Part shown: in pieces, positions 38,138 to 47,501 of the stretch
How positions within the stretch are numbered: position 1 is the first letter of the stretch
Layout of the letters: each line of letters starts with the position of its first letter
Assembly: GCA_947464185.1 (NCBI GenBank)
Contig: CANHVY010000008.1
Coordinates: 29,862-93,861 of the forward strand
Direction of reading: 5' to 3'
DNA: 64,000 nucleotides
DNA from: Burkholderiales bacterium
Lineage (GTDB): Bacteria > Pseudomonadota > Gammaproteobacteria > Burkholderiales > Burkholderiaceae_C
Translations under genes and position numbers: made by a program
The notes under the pieces: model-generated
Seen by the model: only the letters and a program-made list of their open reading frames with translations
The model's database searches: none
What the model was told of the DNA's origin: nothing

Positions 38138-38740
38138 GTGACTCCCCTTCTGAAACTGTCCGACCTCATTGACAGACTCAATGAACTTCTGGGCAAGGTG
38201 ATCATGTGGCTGGTGCTGGCCGCGGTGCTCATCAGTTCCGGTAACGCCATCATCCGCAAGGCTTTCGACATGAGCTCCAACGCCTGGTTGGAGATCCAGT
38301 GGTACTTGTTTGCCGGCGTGTTCATGCTGGGCGTGGGCTATGTGCTGTTGAAGAACGCGCACGTGCGGATCGACTTCATTGCCTCCCGGTTGTCCAAGCG
38401 TACCAATGCCATCATCGACCTGGTCGGCTTGATCATCTTCACGATTCCACTGGCCCTGATCCTGGTGGACCTCTCCTGGCCGCTCTTCACCCGCGCTCTC
38501 CAATCCGGCGAGATGAGCGCCAATGCGGGCGGCCTGATCCGCTGGCCCGTGATATTGCTGGTGCCAGTGGGCTTTGCCATCCTGGCGCTCCAAGGCCTGT
38601 CGGAGTTGATCAAGCGCATCGCTTTCCTCACGGGCCATCGCAAGGAACCGTTCAGCGTGGAAGAAGGCCAGTCTGACGAGGAGAAGCTCGCGGCCGAACT
38701 GGCCGCCGAAGCTGAAGCCAAGCTGCAGGGAGCCCGCTGA
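38138..38740 (+). CDS. dctQ: TRAP transporter small membrane subunit (DctQ)
   Basis: A 200-residue, four-helix membrane subunit of a tripartite ATP-independent periplasmic transporter. The helices run from residues ~20 to 165, with the family motif NAWLEIQWYLF in the second loop. The C-terminal ~35 residues are Glu/Ala-rich and cytoplasmic. GTG 38138 is the start: AAGGAG sits seven bases upstream, and the nearest ATG (38132) is out of frame. dctM follows after one base. Confidence 0.92.
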   Translation: MTPLLKLSDLIDRLNELLGKVIMWLVLAAVLISSGNAIIRKAFDMSSNAWLEIQWYLFAGVFMLGVGYVLLKNAHVRIDFIASRLSKRTNAIIDLVGLIIFTIPLALILVDLSWPLFTRALQSGEMSANAGGLIRWPVILLVPVGFAILALQGLSELIKRIAFLTGHRKEPFSVEEGQSDEEKLAAELAAEAEAKLQGAR

Positions 38741-38741
38741 C

Positions 38742-40556
38742 ATGACCCAGTTCATCGCCCAGAACTTCGTGCCGCTGATGTTCAGCGGACTCCTGTTCTT
38801 CCTGCTCACGGGCATTCCGGTGGCCTTCGGACTGGCTGCTACCGGCCTTCTGTTCGGCTACATCGGCATTGAAGCCGGGCTCTTCGGCAGCAACATGTTC
38901 CAGGCCCTGCCCCTGCGGGTGCTGGGGATCATGCAGAACGACACGCTGCTGGCCATTCCCTTCTTCACGTTCATGGGCATCATCCTGGAACGCTCCAGGA
39001 TGGCCGAGGACCTGCTGGAAACCGTAGGCCAGGTGTTCGGACCGGTGCGCGGCGGCCTGGCGATTGCGGTCATTCTGGTGGGGGCTCTGCTGGCCGCCAC
39101 CACGGGTGTGGTCGCGGCCGCCGTGATCTCGATGGGCCTGATCTCGCTGCCCATCATGCTGCGCTACGGCTACAACCGCACCATCGCCACCGGCACCATC
39201 ACCGCCTCGGGCACGCTGGCCCAGGCCATTCCGCCGTCACTGGTGTTGATCGTGCTGGCCGACCAACTGGGCCGCTCCGTGGGCGACATGTACGCCGGCG
39301 CCCTGGTGCCGGGCCTGCTGCTGGTGGGCCTGTACCTTCTGTTCATCGTCATCGTGGCCTTGGTGAAGCCGGCCTGGGTGCCGGCGCTGCCGCAGGAGGC
39401 GCGCATCTACCGCGAGACCAACGGCGCCAGCGGCCACAAGTCCCTGCTGGTGCTGCTGGCCATTTGTGCGATGGCGGGGTGGGCCTGGAGCCAGGTGCAC
39501 CAGCAGATCATCAACCCGATGGTGGGGCGCGAGCGGCCCGCCCCAGGCGACGAAGTCTTCATCATGTCGATGACGGTGGCTTCCTTCCTGGCGCTTGCGC
39601 TGGCGCTGGTGAACCGTGTCACCAAGATGGGACTGCTGTCGCGGTTGGCCGAGCAGGTCACCTTCGTGCTGATCCCGCCTCTGGTGTTGATCTTCCTGGT
39701 GCTGGGCACCATCTTCCTGGGCGTGGCCACACCCACCGAGGGCGGCGCGATGGGCGCAATGGGCGCGCTGATCATGGCCATGGCGCGCAAGCGCCTGGGC
39801 ATGCAGCTCCTACGTCAGGCGCTGGACAGCACCGCCAAGCTCTCCACCTTCGTGCTGTTTATCCTGATCGGCTCCACGGTGTTCAGCTTCACCTTCAACG
39901 CGGCCGACGGCCATGTGTGGGTGGAGCACCTGTTCGAGGACATGCCCGGCGGCGCCCTGGGCTTCCTGATCGTGGTGAACATCCTGGTCTTCGTGCTGGG
40001 CATGTTCATCGACTTCTTCGAGATCGCGTTCATCGTGATCCCGATCCTCGCGCCGGTGGCGGCGAAGATCCTGCCCGAGCTGTTGCCCGGCGCCCCAGTG
40101 GATGCGGTGATGATCTGGTTCGGGGTCATCATCGCGATGAACCTGCAGACCTCGTTCCTCACGCCGCCCTTCGGTTTCGCGCTGTTTTACCTGCGCAGCG
40201 TGGCCGCCAAGAAGGACTACAAGGACCGCGTCACCGGCGCCATGATTTCTGCCGTGACCACGCCCCAGATCTACAAAGGCTCCATCGCCTTCATCATCGT
40301 GCAGCTCATCATGGTGGGCCTGGTCATCGCCTTCCCGAATCTGGTGATCGACGGCCTGGGTCAGAACGAGGTGAAGATCGACGCCGATCAGGCGCTGCAA
40401 CAGATGCAGGGCGCGCGCGAGGCCCTGCAGAACATGGGCAACGAGCCGGCGGCCTCGGTGCCCGGCGGTGCGGGGGCCGCGCCGGCACCCGCGGCGGCGG
40501 AAGACCCGATGAAGGCGCTGCTGGAGGCCGTGAAGCAGGACCAGCAGAAGAAGTGA
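38742..40556 (+). CDS. dctM: TRAP transporter large permease (DctM)
   Basis: A 604-residue, sodium-coupled permease subunit with about 12 or more helices. FFTFMGIILERSRMAEDLLE and ATPTEGGAMGA are the DctM family signatures. It is longer than classic DctM (about 425 aa): it has an internal insert around residues 200-330 and an Ala/Pro-rich, charged C-terminal tail of ~70 residues. That is typical of the large-permease branch that pairs with TakP-like binding proteins. Confidence 0.94.
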   Translation: MTQFIAQNFVPLMFSGLLFFLLTGIPVAFGLAATGLLFGYIGIEAGLFGSNMFQALPLRVLGIMQNDTLLAIPFFTFMGIILERSRMAEDLLETVGQVFGPVRGGLAIAVILVGALLAATTGVVAAAVISMGLISLPIMLRYGYNRTIATGTITASGTLAQAIPPSLVLIVLADQLGRSVGDMYAGALVPGLLLVGLYLLFIVIVALVKPAWVPALPQEARIYRETNGASGHKSLLVLLAICAMAGWAWSQVHQQIINPMVGRERPAPGDEVFIMSMTVASFLALALALVNRVTKMGLLSRLAEQVTFVLIPPLVLIFLVLGTIFLGVATPTEGGAMGAMGALIMAMARKRLGMQLLRQALDSTAKLSTFVLFILIGSTVFSFTFNAADGHVWVEHLFEDMPGGALGFLIVVNILVFVLGMFIDFFEIAFIVIPILAPVAAKILPELLPGAPVDAVMIWFGVIIAMNLQTSFLTPPFGFALFYLRSVAAKKDYKDRVTGAMISAVTTPQIYKGSIAFIIVQLIMVGLVIAFPNLVIDGLGQNEVKIDADQALQQMQGAREALQNMGNEPAASVPGGAGAAPAPAAAEDPMKALLEAVKQDQQKK

Positions 40557-40623
40557 CGCGCACACAGACGGGCGGCGCGACGTCAGCGCCGCCCCGGGCT
40601 GCACGCGAGAACAAAGCACAAGC

Positions 40624-40650
40624 AAAAAGCCCCGCATCGCGGGGCTTTTT
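40624..40650. terminator. bidirectional terminator between dctM and dctP
   Basis: AAAAAGCCCCGCATCGCGGG continuing to GCTTTTT: an 11-bp stem with A-run on one side and T-run on the other, so it can stop transcription from both the dctQM and the dctP side. Confidence 0.93.
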
Positions 40651-40697
40651 CACTTGCTGACCAGCGGGGTGGTCCCGCCGGGCGCGGCGTCAGTGCC

Positions 40698-41777
40698 TCA
40701 CAGGCGCTGCTGCTGCATGAAGTCGTCGAAGGCGGCTTCTGAGAAGCGGAACCACAGGTTGGCGTCACGACGGTACGCGCTGTAGTCGTCGTAGATCTTC
40801 TTGAACGAAGGGTTCTTGCCGCTGATCTCGCTGTAGAGATCCTGGGATGCCTTGAACGAGGCGTCCATGACGTCCTTGGGGAAGCGGAACAGCTTGGTGC
40901 CGCCAGCCACGAGCTTCTTCAACGCCGCGGGGTTGCGGGCGTCATAACGCGCCATCATCTCGGTGGCAGCGTGCGAGGCAGCGGCCTCCACGATGGCCTT
41001 GTTCTCGGCGGACAGCTCGTTGAAAGCCGCGTTGTTGATCCAGAACTCGAGGCCGGCGCCACCTTCCCAGAAGCCGGGATAGGCGTAGTTCGGTGCCACC
41101 TTGTTCAGGCCCAGCTTCTCGTCGTCGTACGGGCCCACCCACTCGGCGGCGTCGATGGTGCCCTTTTCCAGTGCCTGGTAGATCTCGCCACCCGGAATCA
41201 TCTGGGGCACCAGACCGATGCGCTCCATCACCCGGCCACCGAAGCCGCCGATCCGCATCTTCTGGCCACGCAGGTCGGCCAGGCTCTTGATCTCCTTGCG
41301 CCAGAAGCCGCCCATCTGCGAGCCGGTGTTGCCGCCAATGAAATTGACGATGTTGTACTGCGCGTAGAACTCGCGCAGCAGCTTCATGCCGTTGCCCTCC
41401 ATGATCCAGGCATTGATCTGGCGGGCGTTCAAGCCGAAGGGAATGGCCGTGCCGAAGGCGAAAGTCTCGTTCTTGCCCACGAAGTAGTAGGGCGCGGTGT
41501 GGGCCATCTCGACAGTACGGTTGCGCACGGCGTCATCCACACCGAAGGCCGGCACGATTTCACCAGGTGCAGCCACCGTGATGGTGAACCTGCCGCCTGT
41601 CATCGCGCCCACCTGCTTGGCAAAGATCTCGGCAGCGCCGTAAATGGTGTCCAGCGACTTGGGGAAGCTGGAGGCGAGGCGCCAGCGCAGGGCCGGCTGG
41701 GCATGAACGGCAGGCGCCACGCCGGCGGCAAGCACGCCCGCCAGACCAGCACCGTGAACGAATGAACGACGTTCCAT
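40698..41777 (-). CDS. dctP: TRAP transporter substrate-binding protein (TakP-like)
   Basis: A 359-residue periplasmic binding protein with a twin-arginine-like signal (MERRSFVHGAGLAGVLAAG, cleavage after VHAQ). AEWVGPYDDEKLGL, WEGGAGLEFWINN and GSQMGGFWRKEI closely resemble TakP, the 2-oxoacid-binding TRAP protein of Rhodobacter. Pyruvate, oxobutyrate or related acids are likely ligands (inferred). ATG 41777 has AGGAG eleven bases upstream; the longer frame is spurious. It converges on dctQM. A TAGAAT (minus, 41841-41846) in the 182-base upstream gap is a possible -10. Confidence 0.92.
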   Translation of the reverse strand: MERRSFVHGAGLAGVLAAGVAPAVHAQPALRWRLASSFPKSLDTIYGAAEIFAKQVGAMTGGRFTITVAAPGEIVPAFGVDDAVRNRTVEMAHTAPYYFVGKNETFAFGTAIPFGLNARQINAWIMEGNGMKLLREFYAQYNIVNFIGGNTGSQMGGFWRKEIKSLADLRGQKMRIGGFGGRVMERIGLVPQMIPGGEIYQALEKGTIDAAEWVGPYDDEKLGLNKVAPNYAYPGFWEGGAGLEFWINNAAFNELSAENKAIVEAAASHAATEMMARYDARNPAALKKLVAGGTKLFRFPKDVMDASFKASQDLYSEISGKNPSFKKIYDDYSAYRRDANLWFRFSEAAFDDFMQQQRL

Positions 41778-41959
41778 GGAGAATCTCCTGAGGTTGACAA
41801 GACGACGCATCAGTGCCTTGGGTTGTGGCACAGGCGCGCGATTCTAGGGGGCAGGTCTGGCGCGGTTGTTTCGGGTTTCCCCGCGCATCAACAGGGCCTT
41901 GTCAGCCGGGATGACAGCCTGCGTTCTGAAGCCAGGTCACTGGACAAGACACAGGTCCT

Positions 41960-43339
41960 TCAAGCGCCCGCGATCTTCATCTTCTCCAACAGCACCGAAC
42001 CGATCGACTTGGCGCCCAGGGTGTACACATCAGCACCCACGGCCACGATGTCCTTGAACATCTGGCGCAGGTTGCCAGCGATGGTGATCTCCTCCACGGG
42101 GTGGACGATGCGCCCCCCCTCGACCCAGAAGCCGGAGGCGCCACGGGAATAGTCGCCCGTGACGTAGTTGACGCCCTGCCCCATCAGTTCGGTCACCAGC
42201 AGGCCGCGGCCCAGACGTCGGATCATGGACTCCAGATCATCCGTCGGCAGGGTCAGGCGGCTGACCAGGCTCAGGTTCTGCGAACCTCCGGCGTGGCCGG
42301 TGGTGCGCATGCCCAGCTTGCGCGCGGAGTAGCTCGACAGGAAGTACCCTTGCACCACACCCCCTGTGATCACGCTGCGGGCACGGGTACGCACCCCCTC
42401 GTCATCGAAAGGGGCACTGCCCTTGCCCTTGTGCACGAACGGGTCTTCTTCCACATCCGCGTGGAGGGGCAGCACCTGCTGGCCCAGGCTGTCTACCAGG
42501 AAAGAAGCCTTGCGGTACAGCGCGCCGCCCGACAGGGCCTGCACCAGGGCGCCCAGCAGGCCCGCCGCCGCGGGCGCTTCGAACAGCACCGGCACTTCAC
42601 AGGTGGACACGCGCGTCGAGTTCAATCGGGCCAGGGCGCGCTCCGCGGCATAGCGGCCCACCACCTCCGGTGCGGCCAGATCGGCGGCGTCGCGCATGGA
42701 GCTGTACCAGGCGTCCCGCTGCATGCCCTTGCCCCGGCCAGCGATGGGGGCGACGGAGATGGAATGGCGCGAGCTGGCGTAGCCGCCGCGAAAGCCGCGC
42801 GAGTTGCCGGCCCAGAAATGAGACTGCTGTGCCGAGACGCCTGCGCCTTCGGAATTGGTGATGCGCCGGTCGGTACCGAAGGCTGCCTGCTCACAACGGC
42901 GAGCCAGTTCCGCGGCCTGGGCCGCGTCGATCTGCCAGGGGTGAAAAAGGTCCAGGTCGCGCGCGACTTCCTGCGAGGTGGCCAGATCGGCCCCATCGGG
43001 CAACCCGGCGGCCGGGTCCTCGGCCGTGAAGCGGGCAATGTCCCAGGCGGCGCGCACCGTCTGCTCCATCGCTGCGCGCGAGAAGTCCGAGGTGCTGGCG
43101 TTGCCACGGCGTTGCCCGAGGTACACGCTGATGCCCAGGGACTTGTCGCGGTTGCGCTCCACGTTCTCCAGATCCCCCTTGCGCACCGAGACCGACAGGC
43201 CCGTGCCCTCGGAGACTTCGGCACCGGCATCGGTGGCCCCCAGCTTGGCGGCCATGCCCAGCACGTCTTCGACGATCTGCTGAAACTGCGGCAGGCTGTA
43301 GGCAAAGCCTCGGTCGGTGGTCTGCTGGTGGGGATGCAT
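41960..43339 (-). CDS. pmbA: Metalloprotease PmbA (TldE)
   Basis: A 459-residue subunit of the TldD/TldE peptidase that trims small modified peptides and helps degrade CcdA. ATDAGAEVSEGTGLSVSVRK and VERNRDKSLGISVYLGQRRG are the N-terminal family blocks, with GNASTSDF and YFLSSYSARKLGMRTTGHAGG further on. TldD itself carries the metal site and is not in this window. ATG 43339 (MHPHQQ) is chosen; an ATG at 43381 adds 14 residues but lies right beside a possible -10 (GATAAT, minus) at the divergent darP side. Confidence 0.93.
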   Translation of the reverse strand: MHPHQQTTDRGFAYSLPQFQQIVEDVLGMAAKLGATDAGAEVSEGTGLSVSVRKGDLENVERNRDKSLGISVYLGQRRGNASTSDFSRAAMEQTVRAAWDIARFTAEDPAAGLPDGADLATSQEVARDLDLFHPWQIDAAQAAELARRCEQAAFGTDRRITNSEGAGVSAQQSHFWAGNSRGFRGGYASSRHSISVAPIAGRGKGMQRDAWYSSMRDAADLAAPEVVGRYAAERALARLNSTRVSTCEVPVLFEAPAAAGLLGALVQALSGGALYRKASFLVDSLGQQVLPLHADVEEDPFVHKGKGSAPFDDEGVRTRARSVITGGVVQGYFLSSYSARKLGMRTTGHAGGSQNLSLVSRLTLPTDDLESMIRRLGRGLLVTELMGQGVNYVTGDYSRGASGFWVEGGRIVHPVEEITIAGNLRQMFKDIVAVGADVYTLGAKSIGSVLLEKMKIAGA

Positions 43340-43406
43340 GGGCTCGGAAGAGGGTGTCGGGAAGGGGTCTGAACGTGCCATCTACCCGCCGATTATCATG
43401 CCCGCC

Positions 43407-43973
43407 ATGTCACGCCGACCTGCGCCCGGCCGCTCGCCCGCCTCTGAAGCCGATGCCCCGTTCGATGACGAAGGCCGGCCCAGCAAGAGCGAGCGCAAGC
43501 GCGCTTCTCACTTGCTGCAGACCCTGGGCGACGAGGTGGCCGCCCTGCCCGCCTCGCGACTGAACGCCCTGACCTTGCCCGACAACCTGCGCGAAGCCAT
43601 TCGGGAACTGCACCGCACGAAATCGCACGAGGGACGCCGACGCCAGCTGCAGTTCATCGGCAAGCTGATGCGCCAGGTGGACCCCGAGCCTTTGCAAGAG
43701 GCGGTGGCGAACTTCAAGTTGGGGGGCGCGCAGGATGCGCTGGCCCTGCACCAGGCGGAGCAGTGGCGCGAGTCCCTGCTGGCCGACGATGAAGCCCTCA
43801 CGCGCTGGATGACCGAACATCCGGACACCGACGCCCAGCCCCTGCGGGCCCTGATCCGTCAGGCCCGGCTGGAGGTGCGACCGGACGCCGGCGCCGGGGT
43901 CGCGCAACGTCAAGGGCGCCACTTCCGTGACCTGTTCCAGTTCATCAAGACACAACTCAAGGCCACGGCATGA
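43407..43973 (+). CDS. darP: Ribosome biogenesis factor DarP (YjgA)
   Basis: A 188-residue protein of the YjgA/DUF615 family, which binds late 50S precursors. KSERKRASHLLQTLGDEVAALP, LPDNLREAI and RRRQLQFIGKLMRQVD are conserved. The C-terminus FRDLFQFIKTQL ends where mog begins (4-base overlap). ATG 43407 is preferred; ATG 43398 would add three residues. Confidence 0.93.
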   Translation: MSRRPAPGRSPASEADAPFDDEGRPSKSERKRASHLLQTLGDEVAALPASRLNALTLPDNLREAIRELHRTKSHEGRRRQLQFIGKLMRQVDPEPLQEAVANFKLGGAQDALALHQAEQWRESLLADDEALTRWMTEHPDTDAQPLRALIRQARLEVRPDAGAGVAQRQGRHFRDLFQFIKTQLKATA

Positions 43974-44557
43974 ACCCGAACGACCCCGTCCGCATCGGCC
44001 TCGTCTCCATCAGCGACCGTGCCTCCAGCGGTGCCTACGAAGACAAGGGCATTCCTGCGTTGCAATCCTGGCTGGGCACGGCGCTGAAGAACCCGATCGA
44101 GTGGGTGACGCGGCTCATTCCTGACGAGCAGCCCGGCATCGAGGCCGCGCTGAAGGAGCTGGTGGACACGGCGCAATGCCCCCTGGTGCTGACCACCGGG
44201 GGCACCGGGCCGGCAGCGCGGGACGTAACGCCGGAAGCGACGCTGGCCGTGGCGGACAAGGTGATGCCGGGCTTTGGTGAGCAGATGCGGCAGATCAGCC
44301 TGTGTTTCGTACCCACCGCCATCCTGTCGCGGCAGGTGGCCGTGATCCGCGCTAAGTCGCTGATCATCAACCTGCCGGGCCAGCCCAAGTCCATTGCCGA
44401 GACGCTGCAGGGTCTGCCCCAGGCTTCACCACCCGTGCACGGCATCTTCGCAGCGGTGCCTTATTGCATCGACCTCATCGGCGGGCCGTATCTGGAAACC
44501 GACGAGGCGGTGTGCAAGGCCTTTCGCCCGAAATCCGCCCAACGGCCCGTGCGCTGA
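43970..44557 (+). CDS. mog: Molybdopterin adenylyltransferase
   Basis: A 195-residue MoaB/Mog-fold enzyme that adenylates molybdopterin before molybdate insertion. VLTTGGTGPAARDVTPEAT is the signature loop, with MPGFGEQMR and the INLPGQPKSIAETL motif further on. Length matches E. coli Mog (195). It is coupled to darP by a 4-base overlap; no other molybdenum-cofactor gene is nearby. Confidence 0.95.
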   Translation: MNPNDPVRIGLVSISDRASSGAYEDKGIPALQSWLGTALKNPIEWVTRLIPDEQPGIEAALKELVDTAQCPLVLTTGGTGPAARDVTPEATLAVADKVMPGFGEQMRQISLCFVPTAILSRQVAVIRAKSLIINLPGQPKSIAETLQGLPQASPPVHGIFAAVPYCIDLIGGPYLETDEAVCKAFRPKSAQRPVR

Positions 44558-44587
44558 AGGCCCTTTGCAGAGGGCGGCGTCCGCCCG

Positions 44588-45370
44588 TCACTTCACCAGC
44601 TGGTTCAGGCGCTCGGCGTCGAAGTGCTCGCCCGTCTGCGCATCCTGCGGCAACACATCGCCAGACGAGCCGCCCGCCCCCTGGGCGCGGGACACTTGTT
44701 CGACAGCCTTCCACAGCAGCGCGATCTGGTGCTCGTGCCCTGCGGCATGGTCGATCAGGCCCTTCATGGCGATGGCCACCGGATCGTCACCCTGGGTCAC
44801 ACCGTAGGCCGAGAAGCCCATGCGGGCGGCAGCCGCCTCGCGCTGGGCATCGGCCGAGGCCTGGAGGATGCGCGCCGGGATGCCCACCGCCGTGGCACCC
44901 GGCGGAACCGGCTGCAGCAGCACCGCGTTGCTGCCCACACGCGCCCCGTCGCCCACGGTGAAGCCGCCCAGCACCTTGGCACCGGCACTGACGATGACCC
45001 CGCGCCCGAGCGTGGGGTGACGCTTGGCCCCCTTGCTCAGCGAGGTGCCTCCCAGCGTCACGCCCTGGTAGATGGTGCATTCATCGCCCACTTCCGCTGT
45101 CTCACCGATGACCACGCCCATGCCATGGTCGATGAACACCCGCCGCCCCAGGGTGGCGCCCGGGTGGATCTCGATGCCGGTGAAAAAACGGCCCAGGTGC
45201 GACAGGAAGCGGCCCAGCCAGCGGAATCCACGCCGCCAGCAGGCGTGGGCCCAACGATGGATGACCACCGCGTGCAAGCCGGGGTAACAGGTCAGCACCT
45301 CCCAGGTGGAACGGGCGGCCGGATCGCGCTCGCGGATGCAGGCGATGTCTTCTCGCAGACGCTGGAACAT
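44588..45370 (-). CDS. cysE: Serine O-acetyltransferase
   Basis: A 260-residue enzyme making O-acetylserine, the first step of cysteine synthesis. The left-handed beta-helix with hexapeptide repeats runs from residue ~65 ([22 protein letters not shown]). [12 protein letters not shown] and [20 protein letters not shown] contain the catalytic His region. The C-terminus is extended by ~80 residues compared with the shortest family members. It lies 71 bases downstream of trmJ, an order also met next to isc operons elsewhere. Confidence 0.94.
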   Translation of the reverse strand: MFQRLREDIACIRERDPAARSTWEVLTCYPGLHAVVIHRWAHACWRRGFRWLGRFLSHLGRFFTGIEIHPGATLGRRVFIDHGMGVVIGETAEVGDECTIYQGVTLGGTSLSKGAKRHPTLGRGVIVSAGAKVLGGFTVGDGARVGSNAVLLQPVPPGATAVGIPARILQASADAQREAAAARMGFSAYGVTQGDDPVAIAMKGLIDHAAGHEHQIALLWKAVEQVSRAQGAGGSSGDVLPQDAQTGEHFDAERLNQLVK

Positions 45371-45441
45371 GGAGGGGAGCGGGTGAATGCGGGGGGCGAA
45401 ACCCCGGCAAAACTCCGAGGAATCTTCGAGGGGCGCCGAGT

Positions 45442-46263
45442 TTAGTCGTCCACTGGCCGGTCTGCAGGGCGCAGCTCAGGCGGCCCCGACGGCGGCTCAT
45501 CCTCCAACAGCCCAGCGCCACGCCGGGCGCTGCCCTGCCCTGCTGCCACCTGCATGGCACGCGCCACGCCGCGCAGGATGTGCACCTCCTGGTGCGTGAG
45601 CGTCAGGCGATTGGCCAACTGGTTGAGCCGGGGCAGCAGCTTCCTGGGTGCCTTCGGGTCCAGGTAGCCGATGGCCTCCAGAGCGCTGCGCCAATGAGCC
45701 AGAACACCTTGCACCTCGCCTGCACCGGCCCACTCGGCAGGCTGCGTGGCCGGCAGCACCTGGAACCCGCCCAGGCTCTGCCTCCACTCGTAGGCGATGA
45801 GTTGCACCGCCTGGGCCAGATTGAGCGAGCCATAGTCCGGGTGGGTGGGGATGCTCAGAACGCTGTGGCAGCTCCACACGTCTTCGTTGGCCATGCCGAA
45901 GCGCTCGGATCCGAAGACAAAGGCCACGCGCTGAGGCTGCCGCGCCAGGGCGGGCAGCGCGTCGCGGGGCGCCTGCGCCGGTGGGCCGAAATCGCGCGGC
46001 GTCATGGCCGTGGCGCAGGCGTGGGTCACGCCTTCGAGCGCTTCGGCCAGGCTGTCGACGATGCGTGCCCGGGTCAGCACGTCGGCCGCACCGCTGGCGT
46101 AAGCAACCGTGTCTTCACGCGACAACACGTCCGCAAAACGAGGCCTGACGAGCACGAGGTCAGCGAACCCCATCACCTTCATGGCGCGCGCTGCGGCACC
46201 GACATTGCCGCCGTGGCTGGTGTGCAGCAGGATGAATCGGGTGGGATCGTCAGAAGCGAACAT
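45442..46263 (-). CDS. trmJ: tRNA (cytidine/uridine-2'-O)-methyltransferase TrmJ
   Basis: A 273-residue SPOUT-class methyltransferase acting on position 32 of tRNAs. The knot motifs are [34 protein letters not shown] and [26 protein letters not shown]-terminal ~100-residue helical extension, typical of TrmJ, follows. It is upstream of cysE on the same strand and divergent from suhB across a 242-base gap. Confidence 0.94.
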   Translation of the reverse strand: MFASDDPTRFILLHTSHGGNVGAAARAMKVMGFADLVLVRPRFADVLSREDTVAYASGAADVLTRARIVDSLAEALEGVTHACATAMTPRDFGPPAQAPRDALPALARQPQRVAFVFGSERFGMANEDVWSCHSVLSIPTHPDYGSLNLAQAVQLIAYEWRQSLGGFQVLPATQPAEWAGAGEVQGVLAHWRSALEAIGYLDPKAPRKLLPRLNQLANRLTLTHQEVHILRGVARAMQVAAGQGSARRGAGLLEDEPPSGPPELRPADRPVDD

Positions 46264-46505
46264 GGGAAGCTGGGGACTTTGGGGAGACTCAGGGGAGGCC
46301 CAGGGGAGATTTGCAAGTGGTGCGCGGGTAAACTCTCACCCTCCCAGGCAGTCAGCAATTGTCTGCCTACCGCTCTTTGAGGAAGCCCCCGATGCGCACC
46401 GTCGCGGCGCGGGGTTCTTCGACACCACTGCCTGCCGCTGCCCCGCCGAACCAGCCCCACCCGACACGAGAGGCCACCCGCCTTTCCAGTTCTGAAAGCC
46501 CGTCC

Positions 46506-47501
46506 ATGTCCCAGAACCTGCACCCTATGCTGAACATCGCCGTGAGGGCGGCACGCAGCGCGGGCTCCATCATCAACCGGGCGGCGCTGGACCTGGACGT
46601 GCTGAAGGTAGCTTCCAAGGGCACGAATGATTTCGTGACCGAGGTGGACCAGGCAGCAGAAGAAGCCATCATTTCCACGCTGCTGGAGGCCTACCCCGGG
46701 CACGCCATCCTGGCCGAGGAATCCGGCCGGCAGCGTGGCAGCAAGCACAGCGACTACCTGTGGATCATCGATCCGCTGGACGGCACCACCAACTTCATCC
46801 ACGGCTTTCCGGTGTACGCCGTGTCCATCGCACTGGCCTTCCGCGGCAAGGTGGAGCAGGCCGTGGTGTACGACCCCACCCGCAACGACCTGTTCTATGC
46901 GAGCAAGGGCAAGGGGGCCTACCTCAACGACCGCCGCCTGCGCGTGTCCAAGCGCACCCGCATGTCGGATGCGCTGATCGGCACCGGTTTTCCGTTCCGC
47001 AAGGGCGACAACTTCAAGCGCTACCTCAAGATATTCGAGGAGGTGATGCAGCAGTGCGCCGGCATGCGCCGCCCCGGCGCCGCCGCGCTGGACCTGTGCT
47101 ACGTGGCCGCGGGCTGGTACGACGGCTTCTTCGAGACCGGCCTGAGCCCCTGGGATGTGGCGGCGGGTTCGCTGATGATCACCGAAGCCGGCGGGCTGGT
47201 GGGCAACTTCACGGGCGAGGCCGACTTCCTCTACCAGCGGGAAGTGGTGGCGGCCACCCCCCGCATCTACGGCCAGTTGGTGCAGATGCTGACGCCCTAC
47301 ACGCGTGTGATCAAGGAAGCCCAGGACGCCGACACCAGCCCGGCGCCTGCAGAGGGCACTGCCCCAGGCCCCGGCGGGCAGGACGCCACGGCAGCTTTCG
47401 TGCAGTCCACCGCAGGGACCGACCCCTCCGCCGCGCCCGCGCGCAAGGTCACGCGCCTGCGCAAGGCCGACCTGCCCGCCACCGATGACGCGCCCTTCTG
47501 A
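46506..47501 (+). CDS. suhB: Inositol-1-monophosphatase family protein SuhB
   Basis: A 331-residue Mg-dependent phosphatase-fold protein; SuhB also binds RNA polymerase and takes part in rRNA antitermination. [40 protein letters not shown] and [17 protein letters not shown] are the metal and phosphate motifs. The core ends near residue 270; the last ~60 residues are an Ala/Pro/Gly tail ending in a basic patch. ATG 46506 fits homologues; an in-frame ATG at 46392, with GAGGAA upstream, would add 38 residues. Confidence 0.93.
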   Translation: MSQNLHPMLNIAVRAARSAGSIINRAALDLDVLKVASKGTNDFVTEVDQAAEEAIISTLLEAYPGHAILAEESGRQRGSKHSDYLWIIDPLDGTTNFIHGFPVYAVSIALAFRGKVEQAVVYDPTRNDLFYASKGKGAYLNDRRLRVSKRTRMSDALIGTGFPFRKGDNFKRYLKIFEEVMQQCAGMRRPGAAALDLCYVAAGWYDGFFETGLSPWDVAAGSLMITEAGGLVGNFTGEADFLYQREVVAATPRIYGQLVQMLTPYTRVIKEAQDADTSPAPAEGTAPGPGGQDATAAFVQSTAGTDPSAAPARKVTRLRKADLPATDDAPF

